Part shown: one piece after another, positions 44,771 to 53,318 of the stretch | How the letters are laid out: each line of letters starts with the position of its first letter | How positions within the stretch are numbered: the stretch's first letter is position 1 | Assembly: GCF_035621455.1 (NCBI RefSeq) | Contig: NZ_CP141822.1 | Location: 1,736,001-1,800,000 of the forward strand | Source of the DNA: Vibrio natriegens NBRC 15636 = ATCC 14048 = DSM 759 | GTDB taxonomy: Bacteria; Pseudomonadota; Gammaproteobacteria; Enterobacterales; Vibrionaceae | Length of the DNA stretch: 64,000 nucleotides | Direction: 5' to 3' | The notes under the pieces: generated by a model | Told to the model about the DNA's origin: nothing | The model's input: only the letters and a program-made list of their open reading frames with translations | Database searches by the model: none | Position numbers and translations under genes: made by a program

Positions 44771-45733
44771 ATGAAATTTGCGATGTTAGGTGCAGGAGGC
44801 ATCGGTTGTTATTTTGCAGCCCGACTCATTGATGCTGGCCATGAGTGTGTATTAGTTGCAAGGGGTGAGCACTTAGAAGCATTACAAACTAATGGACTGC
44901 ATCTGGAGCACCCTGACTTTCAGTATCATTCTTCGGTTGAAAGCACTGACGTGACAGGATTATGTCAAGGCTATTCTTGTGACCATTTTGATTTGTTAAT
45001 CCTTGGCGCAAAAAGTGGCGCAACAAGTTCAATGCTTGATGAAATGAAGCCTTGGTTAGCACATGGAAGCACGCCTGTGTTGTCCATTCAAAACGGAGTA
45101 ACCAATGAGGAACACATTGAGCTGCAAGTGGGACGAGAACGAACAATTGGTGGGTTAGGAAATTATATCAGTGGCCATATTGAAAGTCCGGGACATGTAA
45201 AAGTACAAGGAGCGGGACAAATCGAGTTTGGCGCGTGGCCGAATACAGAAAGTAATCCAACAATGGCTGAGCTTTGTCATACATTAGAAGCTGTTTTTAA
45301 GGGGGCTGGCATACAGACTCGTCTTTATGAAGATGTCCGTTATGCGCTATGGCGAAAACTCGTTTTGAATAATGGTGTCAATCCTCTGACCGCATTGACT
45401 GCTCAAAAAACAGGTTTTGTAACCACAGACCCTATTTTAAGTCGTACCGTTCGCAACATGATGGAAGAGACGGCTCGCGCTGCAAATGTGGCTGGCGTAA
45501 AAATATCCGCTGCTGATGTAGAAGAAATGTTTGACTTAATCAGCAATTTTGGCGACATCAAAACTTCCATGCAAGTTGATATGGAACGTGGTCGTAGTTT
45601 GGAAGTAAACGAAATCTGCGGGCCGGTGATCGAGTATTGTCGAAAAATCAGCCAACCTGCAGAAACGACTGAACTGATTTACAGGTTATTGGTAAACGCC
45701 GACGAGTTAAACATAAAACCCATACAATTCTGA
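44771..45733 (+). CDS. 2-dehydropantoate 2-reductase family protein
   Basis: NADPH-dependent ketopantoate-reductase-like enzyme of 320 residues. N-terminal Rossmann fold with MLGAGGIGCYFAARLIDAGH, then the substrate-contacting KSGATSSMLDEM, the QNGVTNEE motif, the catalytic lysine region LWRKLVLNNGVNPLTAL, and the C-terminal STTD-like region with TSMQVDMERGRSLEVNEI. It may be a PanE paralog acting on another 2-keto acid rather than the pantothenate-pathway enzyme; sequence alone does not decide. Single gene with terminator. Confidence 0.87.
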   Translation: MKFAMLGAGGIGCYFAARLIDAGHECVLVARGEHLEALQTNGLHLEHPDFQYHSSVESTDVTGLCQGYSCDHFDLLILGAKSGATSSMLDEMKPWLAHGSTPVLSIQNGVTNEEHIELQVGRERTIGGLGNYISGHIESPGHVKVQGAGQIEFGAWPNTESNPTMAELCHTLEAVFKGAGIQTRLYEDVRYALWRKLVLNNGVNPLTALTAQKTGFVTTDPILSRTVRNMMEETARAANVAGVKISAADVEEMFDLISNFGDIKTSMQVDMERGRSLEVNEICGPVIEYCRKISQPAETTELIYRLLVNADELNIKPIQF

Positions 45734-45847
45734 GGTCAACCTTTCGGACTAGTTGACGGCAACAAAGCCTGAAACATCATCTGCGCCGATATCGCGTTTA
45801 CAAAATCAGGCCGGTAGTAATTTGAGAGTAAAAGTCCTCCTGAGTAA

Positions 45848-45873
45848 CAAAGGACATCCAATGATGTCCTTTG
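45848..45873. terminator. Bidirectional terminator
   Basis: AAAGGACATC and GATGTCCTTT make a perfect 10-bp stem with a CAAT loop between convergent genes. Confidence 0.9.
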
Positions 45874-45889
45874 CCTTACACATCTCTAG

Positions 45890-47941
45890 TTAGGCTTTTT
45901 CTGCCGCGATGGCTTGTGCGCTACGTTCAAGAGTCAGTTGAATGCGTTCACACATACCAGTCAGTATGTCTTTCTGCTCCTGCAAAAAACCAAATTCATC
46001 CAATCTCGACAACAGTGACTCATTGGCAAGCTGAAACCTCGGGTCTTCTTTACCATGAAAAGCGTTAAGGTACGCATTCGCCAAAGCTTCCTGCCAGAAT
46101 TTCAAAGATGAATCCAATTGATTATCTGCGACTCTTCGAACAATACGATGTAAACGCATGGAAACATGACCAAAATTTAATCCGGTTAACGCCAGGTCTG
46201 TAACGTTTCTCTCTGAACTGAGTGCTTTATCATAAGTCGAAATTCTTAATAACCGATCCCCCATGCGCGCATTGAACCACAGCTCTGGCGCGGTGTGCTT
46301 ATCCATATCAATAAGATCACGTTGAGTCGCTTTCATCAGGCGCGACTGCATGAGTGGTAAACTTGGGCCTGTGACTAATTTGAAAATCCAGTAAAGCACC
46401 GTTACACCAACAAAAATGGCCATCCCATTACTGATCGTCGTGTTAATGGTTAGTGCCCGGGTCATATCTGTACTCGGCATAACGAAGGTAGTAAACGGGA
46501 TACAAATTCCAAGACCGTACGGTAAGGTTGCTCGATTCGCTAACGCCAGCAAGCCTAAGAAATATGGACCAGCCAGTATGAGCACTAGCAGCTCAAAATC
46601 TTTACTGCTTGCCGCGACTAACGGTAGTGCATAAAAAATGGCCAATGGTAAGGCGATAACAATACCTACCAGTAACCGCTTCAACACTGTGGTAAGAATA
46701 GCCATTGGTAAGCGAGCCATCATGATTGAAAACACCACCGGCAGTATCATAATCATCATGACCGAGGATGAGCCCGTCCCCACCCAGAGCCCGGCGCCAA
46801 CCAGAAATAGCAACACACTGCGAAGCCCGGTAGTAATGCCAACTAACGGATCACGATGGCTTTGGAAACTCGGAGCATTCAAATTGGTCGTCTCTTTGCT
46901 GGATAACTTGGCGTAACCTTTCAACAAAACAATCAACTCAGCACTCAACTCAAGAGCAATCTTAAGTAACCGTTTTTGCAGCGGAGTTTTCTCACTAACC
47001 TGATTGGCATATTCCATCTGCTTGCGGCGCAGTGACTGGACAATAGCGTAGCACTCATCATAATCTCTTGAGGTTGCCATTTGCGTAAAGCTCGTGCGCA
47101 TTGAGTCCAGTACTGGCTCAAGAACCTCGCCGACAAGCTCCGGATGGCGTCGCTGTAAGCGCCCGAATATCTGCACCAGAGCCAATAGCGACAACACGCT
47201 ATTACCAATCGCATTGGCAGCTCTGCTTTGACCTAAACCTTCCGGCCCTTCAAAGCTCACTGCACTGGAGTCATCACTCAGAGCCGTCACCGATTCGAGT
47301 ATGCTATCAATTGTGTGGTGACGTTCCTGGTGAGTACCATTTTTATCCAGCTCAATGACTAAATAGCCTAACGTCTGGTTAATCACGTTCCTCGCGTTGA
47401 CTACCAGACCATCTTTCACTTTCACTGGCCAAATCAGTTTACTGACCAGAGTCGCACAGATAACACCAATGACTATCTCACTAATTCGGGCCTGAGCAAT
47501 GTCGAAAACGCGCTGGCTGCTCGCCATCTCTGGCTGAATCATAACAAGCAAACAGACTAAACACGCTGTCATGCCAGCCATCGCAAAGGCGTAGACTAAA
47601 TTCTGGCGGCGCACCATTGCTGATAGTCCAGAGTTGATGCCCAACCAGAGCGCCAATAAGCCGAGTGCTATTTCAGGGTAAGGTGCGAACCATTGAAGAA
47701 TCGTGATACCGACAAAACCGCCAACCAGTGTGCCGATAATCTGGTACATGCCCTTTTCAACAACCAAACCACCCTCAGGGCGGATTTGCAGAAATACCGC
47801 ACCAATTAACGCCCAATACGGTCGGTCCAGATTCAGGAACATGGCGATGTACAGAGACAGCGCCATCGCAATCACGCCCTTTATAGCAAACTTTATCGCC
47901 TGTTTGTCAGGGAAAATTAGACTATTAAACAGTGCTTGCAT
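45890..47941 (-). CDS. FUSC-family inner-membrane efflux protein (AaeB-like)
   Basis: A 683-residue membrane protein made of two similar halves, each with about five membrane segments followed by a cytoplasmic helical domain, the FUSC/ArAE arrangement. The N-terminal block reads FPDKQAIKFAIKGVIAMALS and DRPYWALIGAVFLQIRPEGG (both typical), and the second membrane block begins around residue 370. It closes a three-gene operon with an HlyD adaptor and a DUF1656 protein, the order of E. coli aaeXAB, where the system exports p-hydroxybenzoate and related aromatic acids. Substrate here is inferred only. Confidence 0.88.
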   Translation of the reverse strand: MQALFNSLIFPDKQAIKFAIKGVIAMALSLYIAMFLNLDRPYWALIGAVFLQIRPEGGLVVEKGMYQIIGTLVGGFVGITILQWFAPYPEIALGLLALWLGINSGLSAMVRRQNLVYAFAMAGMTACLVCLLVMIQPEMASSQRVFDIAQARISEIVIGVICATLVSKLIWPVKVKDGLVVNARNVINQTLGYLVIELDKNGTHQERHHTIDSILESVTALSDDSSAVSFEGPEGLGQSRAANAIGNSVLSLLALVQIFGRLQRRHPELVGEVLEPVLDSMRTSFTQMATSRDYDECYAIVQSLRRKQMEYANQVSEKTPLQKRLLKIALELSAELIVLLKGYAKLSSKETTNLNAPSFQSHRDPLVGITTGLRSVLLFLVGAGLWVGTGSSSVMMIMILPVVFSIMMARLPMAILTTVLKRLLVGIVIALPLAIFYALPLVAASSKDFELLVLILAGPYFLGLLALANRATLPYGLGICIPFTTFVMPSTDMTRALTINTTISNGMAIFVGVTVLYWIFKLVTGPSLPLMQSRLMKATQRDLIDMDKHTAPELWFNARMGDRLLRISTYDKALSSERNVTDLALTGLNFGHVSMRLHRIVRRVADNQLDSSLKFWQEALANAYLNAFHGKEDPRFQLANESLLSRLDEFGFLQEQKDILTGMCERIQLTLERSAQAIAAEKA

Positions 47942-47943
47942 GG

Positions 47944-48810
47944 TTACTGCATGTTCTCATCTAAATGAATAGAAACGGTCATCCCGGCACTAAGATTTAA
48001 ATCATCAGGGTATTCATCCAATTGGATATCCACCGGGATTCGTTGCGCTAAACGGACCCAGTTAAAGGTCTGCTGAACCTGTGGTAACAATTGGCTGTTA
48101 GCGGTCGTGTTACTGTCAGCAATCGCGTCACCAATACTCGTAACCGTTCCGGTTAATGCTTTACCGCCACTCATTAGGGTGATCTTTGCCTTTTGGCCAA
48201 GTTTGATCAGTGGTATTTTTGTTTCTTCAAAATACCCCGTCACATAAAAAGAGTTCGCTTTGACCAATGAAAGTACGGATTTACCCTGACTGACATAATT
48301 ACCAACGCGAAGAGTCAAATTGATGATACTGCCATCCGCTGGCGCTTTGATAACGGTACGATCTAGGTTGATTTGGGCACTGGCAAGTTGGGCCTGCGCC
48401 AGTTTGTAATTGGACTTGGCAAGTTCCGTAGTGATACGGGCGCTCTCCGCTGTTTCTTCACTAATCAATTGCTTATTGGTTAATGTCTCACGACGTGAGT
48501 ACTGATGTTTTGCTAATTCCCATGCATATTTTTTATTTTCAACCTGCGCTTCCAGCTCGGCTATCGCCGCTTTATAACGAGCATCGTCAACGGTGAAAAT
48601 AACATCGCCTTTTTTGACATCCTGATTGTCACTGACCTTAACATCATTAACCCAACCAGAAACATCCGGAGCAATCGTTATCACGTGAGCCCTTATTCGT
48701 CCATCACGGGTCCAAGGCGAATACAGATAATGTTGCCAAATCCAATGGCCAAGAATAACGGCAATAACCAAAGTCGTAAGAGTGAGGGAGATGCGAACGA
48801 ATTTTCCCAT
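47944..48810 (-). CDS. HlyD-family adaptor (AaeA-like)
   Basis: Periplasmic membrane-fusion protein of 288 residues with an N-terminal anchor (about residues 8-25), the lipoyl motif IAPDVSGWVNDVKVSDNQDV (about 47-66), a short helical hairpin (about 80-140) and the second lipoyl half DRTVIKAPADGSIINLTLRV. It is 2 bp ahead of the FUSC gene and 6 bp after the DUF1656 gene. Typical partner of an AaeB/FUSC pump and an outer-membrane channel encoded elsewhere. Confidence 0.9.
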   Translation of the reverse strand: MGKFVRISLTLTTLVIAVILGHWIWQHYLYSPWTRDGRIRAHVITIAPDVSGWVNDVKVSDNQDVKKGDVIFTVDDARYKAAIAELEAQVENKKYAWELAKHQYSRRETLTNKQLISEETAESARITTELAKSNYKLAQAQLASAQINLDRTVIKAPADGSIINLTLRVGNYVSQGKSVLSLVKANSFYVTGYFEETKIPLIKLGQKAKITLMSGGKALTGTVTSIGDAIADSNTTANSQLLPQVQQTFNWVRLAQRIPVDIQLDEYPDDLNLSAGMTVSIHLDENMQ

Positions 48811-48816
48811 AGATGA

Positions 48817-49017
48817 TTAGCTCCCAAATAGATAAATGACTAACGCGAGATAACAGACATACAAGCTGACTTCAAACCAAGGTGCCTTCCACAGTTTTGC
48901 GTATAAGCCTGATTTATGCAGCACAAAACGCGTACTCCATGACAGTAAAAAAGCAAGAGGCATAAAAACCACCAACGGACTAAACAGAAGCCCGGCAAAA
49001 GCTAACTCGTCAAACAT
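48817..49017 (-). CDS. DUF1656 small membrane protein (AaeX-like)
   Basis: A 66-residue protein with two membrane segments (about 8-25 and 46-64) and the DUF1656 pattern LHKSGLYAKLWKAPWFEVSL. First gene of the aaeXAB-like operon. Its role in the pump is unknown in any organism. Upstream there is no LysR-type aaeR gene as in E. coli. Confidence 0.85.
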   Translation of the reverse strand: MFDELAFAGLLFSPLVVFMPLAFLLSWSTRFVLHKSGLYAKLWKAPWFEVSLYVCYLALVIYLFGS

Positions 49018-49210
49018 AGGGCATAGTTCTCGATTCTTGGTGTTGGCTTGATAAAAACGGATTGTTAGAAAAGCTTAGTACATTCACTATACAACCCAAT
49101 GAATGTAAAAAAAATAGCAGATTAAACAGGTTAGAAATGACAGGCCTCAGTGATCTAGCCTATCGAGAGAAAAGAGGCTCAATCCCCGTATCGTTTCACT
49201 TATCCAAATA

Positions 49211-49246
49211 AAAAGCCCCCAATAATCGTGAACGATTGGGGGCTTC
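49211..49246. terminator. Strong GC-rich terminator
   Basis: AAGCCCCCAAT pairs with ATTGGGGGCTT around a 10-base loop. It ends the leftward acyltransferase transcript; on that strand the stem is followed by TTTTTATTTGG. Confidence 0.9.
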
Positions 49247-49291
49247 AAAATGTTAAACCACTACTTAGCATTAACAGCTAAAAACGATTCA

Positions 49292-50266
49292 CTAACTCAT
49301 CGCAGGGATTAACTGAGGATTGTACAAACAATCTTCACCTTGCGGTCTGGTTTTAAATCGGCGGTGCAACCACATGTATTGACTAGGGCTAGCCATAATC
49401 GACTCTTCAACAATTTTATTGATAAAAATCGCCGCGTTTCTGGTATCACCTTTAGGAAATCCGTCAACTGGCTCCCTGATCGTTAATGTGTAATGGCCAT
49501 CATCCCCTCTTACCATGGTAAACGGCACAATCGCACAATCTGTTGCATCAACAAGTAAACTGGTGCCTGTTGTGGTACAGGCGTTTTTGACAGCAAACAA
49601 AGGCGCAAAGGTCGATCTTCTGGTTCCATAATCATGGTCAGGCGCATACCAAACGCGATTGCCGGAATTCAAAGCGTCCAGCATTCCTCTAACATTTTTA
49701 CGATCGATCAAAGTACGATTGGAACGCGAACGACCCTTGTACTGAAAATAGTCAAAACAAGGATTGTTATTCGGTCGATAAACACCCATTCCAGATTTTT
49801 GAATGCCAAATGCACGTGCACCCAGCTCTAAGTTCATGGAATGAACGGCAAGCATCAACACCCCTTTGCCGTCTTTTTCTAACGCTTCTAGGTGTTCCAT
49901 CCCTTTTATCGTTACGTGTTTATTAACCCTGCGATCCGGCCAGAACCAAGCCATCGCTGTCTCAAACAGTGCAATGCCAGAATTATCGATGTTAGCTTTC
50001 AGTATCGCTTCTCGTTTGCTCTCGTCCATCTTCGGGAAGCAGAGCTCTAAATTGCGACGAATGGTGACCTGACGCTTTTTCATTAATCGCATGGCCAAAC
50101 GGCCAATACTGCGTCCCAGGAATAATTGAAATTTGAAAGGTAGAAGGCTAAGTAAATACATCACCCCGATGATGAGTAGAGTTCCCCAGTACCGAGGCAT
50201 TAGGAACCGAGCCTCGAAAACAGGCTCTTTTTGTTTGTTCATGAAAGAATCGCCAGATGTGCCCAT
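49292..50266 (-). CDS. Lipid A biosynthesis acyltransferase (LpxL/LpxM family)
   Basis: Adds a secondary acyl chain to Kdo-lipid A at the inner membrane. A 324-residue member of the LPLAT family with one N-terminal membrane anchor (about residues 27-45), the HX4E catalytic pair H142/E147 (AVHSMNLELGA) and the conserved block VWYAPDHDYGTR. Lauroyl versus myristoyl specificity is not decidable. Two starts are possible: 50266 (MGTSGDSF) and 50242 (MNKQKEPVF); neither has a strong ribosome site. An AATGATAA/TTATCATT inverted repeat lies 19-46 bp upstream of the longer start. Confidence 0.9.
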   Translation of the reverse strand: MGTSGDSFMNKQKEPVFEARFLMPRYWGTLLIIGVMYLLSLLPFKFQLFLGRSIGRLAMRLMKKRQVTIRRNLELCFPKMDESKREAILKANIDNSGIALFETAMAWFWPDRRVNKHVTIKGMEHLEALEKDGKGVLMLAVHSMNLELGARAFGIQKSGMGVYRPNNNPCFDYFQYKGRSRSNRTLIDRKNVRGMLDALNSGNRVWYAPDHDYGTRRSTFAPLFAVKNACTTTGTSLLVDATDCAIVPFTMVRGDDGHYTLTIREPVDGFPKGDTRNAAIFINKIVEESIMASPSQYMWLHRRFKTRPQGEDCLYNPQLIPAMS

Positions 50267-50284
50267 CTATAAGTAATTAAAGTT

Positions 50285-50312
50285 AATGATAATTGCATAA
50301 ACGTTTATCATT
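50285..50312. promoter_or_regulatory. AATGATAA-N12-TTATCATT inverted repeat
   Basis: A perfect 8-bp inverted repeat with a 12-base spacer in the promoter area of the acyltransferase gene. The half sites look like half Fur boxes but the spacing does not, so the regulator is open. Confidence 0.35.
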
Positions 50313-50618
50313 GTTTGCACTTCAAAAAAAGTTAAAGCGCGGGTATTTTATGGATCTTCGACACACTACACAGGGAACCCAAACTGACTTCGAATTAAAT
50401 TGTAAAGGCGACAAAAGATTTGAGCACGTTAACATTGGTTAGAGTAAATTACCTACATACTTTCATGAACTTTTGAATAAATAGAATTTTCCTACCCGAA
50501 AATGCAGCGCATACGCTTTGGAAAGGACGATAAAGAAAGGTGTTAGAAAAATGTGTTGGAAAAACAAGCTAGAAAACTGTGCCACGCTATTGAAAACAGT
50601 TGCGGCACAGTGAAAGGA
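50313..50618. other. Intergenic region, nothing recognised
   Basis: About 0.3 kb between two leftward genes. No gene, repeat or strong hairpin was seen other than the inverted repeat at its right border with the acyltransferase. Confidence 0.4.
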
Positions 50619-50975
50619 TTAATGTAGCGTATTAGCCGCTTTGTGATGCTCCTGAGAAATAACAAAATAGATATGCATATCAATAGGCTCGGGAGTATTG
50701 AGTAGCATCTTCCCAACCTCACGCTGAAAGTGTCTGTAGTCTCCAAGCTCATCGATTAAACCCAGCTGTCGATAACTCGATTCACTACTGAACATGCCAT
50801 AAGCATATTGGTGATGGTGGATATCTTTCTGCTTATCGTAACCAAGTTGCAGCAAGGCAATATCAATTTCATCGGGCGCATAAGTGCTTTTATCGCCAAA
50901 CATGCTGAGCAGTAAACTGGGAACTTCTTGAGCGATGCTCTGGATTTTCGTTTTTCGCTTAAAAATACCGAACAT
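50619..50975 (-). CDS. Hypothetical protein, 118 aa
   Basis: Function not recognised. Start at 50975 (MFGIFKRKTK) is set by a GGAGGA ribosome site about five bases upstream; the longer frame to 50987 would put the start ahead of it. The protein is soluble and helical with a basic N-terminus and a central segment EIDIALLQLGYDKQKDIHHH. Aromatic and charged residues are mixed, and there is no signal peptide. Single gene, leftward. Confidence 0.75.
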   Translation of the reverse strand: MFGIFKRKTKIQSIAQEVPSLLLSMFGDKSTYAPDEIDIALLQLGYDKQKDIHHHQYAYGMFSSESSYRQLGLIDELGDYRHFQREVGKMLLNTPEPIDMHIYFVISQEHHKAANTLH

Positions 50976-51338
50976 AGTGTCCTCCAATGACGATTCATCT
51001 CAAACTGCAAACCACAGTATTATTTTGAGATGGATAAGTTTTACATGACTCGAATTTTGCTTACTCAGTCAACAAAGCCATATTAGCGTGATCACATAAT
51101 GACCTTCAAATACAGTTCACTGTGTTTCAATGATGTCTCATCAAAACTTCTGATTTAGTCACAATTAGCCAGCCATGAAGGTATACCAGACACGAAAAGC
51201 GCAGATGTATTTATTGTTCAGATCAATGCGCAGGCATTAAACTTGTTTTAAGTCACATTTCGTATCGACATCTATAACGATTTGAGTTAGCTTTAGATGT
51301 ATAGACGTCTAGATGACTAGAATTAGGGAGAGAAAGTC
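50976..51338. promoter_or_regulatory. Divergent control region 118-aa gene / metA
   Basis: About 0.36 kb between a leftward unknown gene and metA. The metA side holds three consecutive MetJ boxes; the remainder shows no gene or clear motif. Confidence 0.5.
51295..51318 (+). promoter_or_regulatory. Three tandem MetJ boxes
   Basis: AGATGTAT, AGACGTCT and AGATGACT follow one another at 8-bp spacing. The middle box is the exact MetJ consensus and the outer ones match at five or six of eight positions. They end 20 bp before the metA start codon, the expected place for methionine repression. Confidence 0.88.
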
Positions 51339-52280
51339 GTGCCAATTAGAATTCCAGATCAATTACCAGCAACTGACATACTAAGGACAGAGAACATCTT
51401 CGTGATGAGTGAGACTCGAGCGGCTAGTCAGGAAATACGTCCGTTGCGAGTACTGATTCTGAATTTGATGCCTAAAAAAATTGAGACTGAAACGCAGTTT
51501 TTGCGTTTGCTTTCAAACAGTCCTTTGCAAGTCAATGTCGAATTATTGCGGATTGATGATCGCCCGAGTAAAAATACGCCTACCGAGCATCTGGACAATT
51601 TTTATCGTCAATTTGAGATGGTTAAAAATAAGAACTTTGATGGCTTAATTATCACAGGCGCGCCACTTGGCCTAGTACAGTTTGAAGATGTGCTTTATTG
51701 GGACCATTTAAAAACAATCATGGAGTGGGCTAAAGATCATGTCACCTCTACCCTTTACGTATGTTGGGCAGCTCAAGCTGGGTTAAAGTTACTTTATGAC
51801 CTGCCGAAAAAGACGCGTAAAGAGAAGCTTTCAGGTGTTTACCACCATCAAATTCATAACCAGTATCATCCAATATTACGCGGCTTTGATGATACGTTTT
51901 TGGCTCCGCATTCTCGCTATGCAGACTTTTCACCTCACTTCCTTGAGGAACATACGGACCTGGATATCTTAGCGACTTCTGATGTGGCTGGCGTTTACCT
52001 AGCAACAACCAAAGACAAACGAAACGTATTTGTGACGGGCCACCCTGAGTATGACTCTCATACTCTCCACAATGAGTACATTCGTGATTTGGGCGAAGGA
52101 ATGGAGCCGGCAATTCCGGTGAATTACTACCCGAACAATAATCCAGACAATGTTCCGAGTGCAAGCTGGAGAAGCCATGGTCACTTGCTGTTCGCAAACT
52201 GGCTAAACTACTGTGTTTACCAACAAACACCGTACGATCTTGACCATTTCAGTGAGTCTGCTTTCACTAAAGATGACTAA
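51339..52280 (+). CDS. metA: Homoserine O-succinyltransferase
   Basis: First committed enzyme of methionine synthesis, acylating homoserine from succinyl-CoA (or acetyl-CoA in some members). The 313-residue protein matches MetA throughout: [20 protein letters not shown] (about residues 34-53), the active-site cysteine in [10 protein letters not shown] (about 142), the catalytic histidine in VTGHPEYD and EYIRDLGEG. Start is GTG at 51339 with AGGGAG six to fourteen bases upstream; [11 protein letters not shown] is the typical N-terminus. Repressed by MetJ through the boxes just upstream; followed by a strong terminator. Confidence 0.97.
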   Translation: MPIRIPDQLPATDILRTENIFVMSETRAASQEIRPLRVLILNLMPKKIETETQFLRLLSNSPLQVNVELLRIDDRPSKNTPTEHLDNFYRQFEMVKNKNFDGLIITGAPLGLVQFEDVLYWDHLKTIMEWAKDHVTSTLYVCWAAQAGLKLLYDLPKKTRKEKLSGVYHHQIHNQYHPILRGFDDTFLAPHSRYADFSPHFLEEHTDLDILATSDVAGVYLATTKDKRNVFVTGHPEYDSHTLHNEYIRDLGEGMEPAIPVNYYPNNNPDNVPSASWRSHGHLLFANWLNYCVYQQTPYDLDHFSESAFTKDD

Positions 52281-52305
52281 TCCAATGCGTTAACTTTGTG
52301 AACCG

Positions 52306-52327
52306 AGCCGCCATATGGCGGCTTTTT
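52306..52327 (+). terminator. Terminator of metA
   Basis: AGCCGCC and GGCGGCT form a 7-bp stem with an ATAT loop followed by TTTTT. Confidence 0.92.
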
Positions 52328-52429
52328 CATATCAGTTTGCAAACCCGCTCGCATAGTAATTTTTCGTCAATAGGTTTTTATCTCGCAATTCTTATCATGC
52401 TGTGAGATTTAGGGATACAGGGACGAGAA

Positions 52430-53152
52430 ATGAAAACGATTAAGCTGGGCACACTTTTGCTGATGACTCAATTTTCACTGCTGGGATGCGTTACCGTAAA
52501 AGAAGACGGCTCTCCGATCGTTAAGCCCGACCCTATCGCTATGGCAGAGTCCCGTATCGCTCTCGGCTTGGGTTATCTGGAAGGTGGCAGCACTATCCGT
52601 GCTCATGACAATTTGCGACAAGCGCTTACTCACGCACCTAACTACTACCGTGCACAACTTTCTATGGCGCACTATTACGAGTCCGTCGGCGAAGAGTCAA
52701 AAGCCGAGGAAATGTATAAACGGTCACTCAACCAACATGCCAAAAACGGTAACGTGCTCAACAACTACGGCACGTTTTTGTGTAAACGTGGAGAATATAA
52801 AAAAGCAGATCTGATGTTTACACGAGCCATTGAGCAACCCTACTACTATTTGATCCCCGCGAGCTATGAAAACGCCGCGTTCTGCTCTCTTAAATCCAAA
52901 GACAACGATAAAGCAAGATATTACTTTACTCGCGCTATTGAGCACGATCCTCACAGACCAAAATCAATACTGCAACTCGCGAAGCTGGAAATTGAGTCGG
53001 GTGACTTTACCGATGCCAGAATTCGCTTAATGCGATTCAATCAAATGTATGGGGTAAAAAAGCCCTCATTACAACTTATGGTTGAGCTAGAACGTGTTGC
53101 TGGAAACGAGGCTCTGGAAAAAAGGTACAGAACACAACTCGACCAAATGTAA
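52430..53152 (+). CDS. PilF/PilW-like TPR lipoprotein
   Basis: Outer-membrane-type lipoprotein with tetratricopeptide repeats, resembling the type IV pilus biogenesis protein PilF/PilW, which assists secretin assembly. A 240-residue protein with signal peptide and lipobox SLLGC (C20), followed by five or six TPR units (ARIALGLGYLEGGSTIRAHD-type helices; LNNYGTFLCKRGEYKKADLM and ASYENAAFCSLKSKDNDKAR are clear). PilF genes usually sit between rlmN and rodZ/ispG; here none of those neighbours is present, so it is either a paralog or a relocated copy. It precedes the hybrid kinase by 165 bp. Confidence 0.83.
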   Translation: MKTIKLGTLLLMTQFSLLGCVTVKEDGSPIVKPDPIAMAESRIALGLGYLEGGSTIRAHDNLRQALTHAPNYYRAQLSMAHYYESVGEESKAEEMYKRSLNQHAKNGNVLNNYGTFLCKRGEYKKADLMFTRAIEQPYYYLIPASYENAAFCSLKSKDNDKARYYFTRAIEHDPHRPKSILQLAKLEIESGDFTDARIRLMRFNQMYGVKKPSLQLMVELERVAGNEALEKRYRTQLDQM

Positions 53153-53318
53153 CAAATCAGATGAATCAGTTTGAAAGTCCCTGTTTTTAATAGGGAGTCT
53201 ATTTGAAGTCTTGTCACACTTCTATTCTCTATTTAGTCAGAGTTCTGTTTACCAGGCTAACTATTTAGTTAGATAAACTACACTTTTCATATCAACTTTA
53301 TGAGTATGGAAGTGTACT

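Noticed and set aside
51748..52230. 160-codon minus-strand frame inside metA
   Set aside because: Antisense to conserved MetA catalytic region; no ribosome site.
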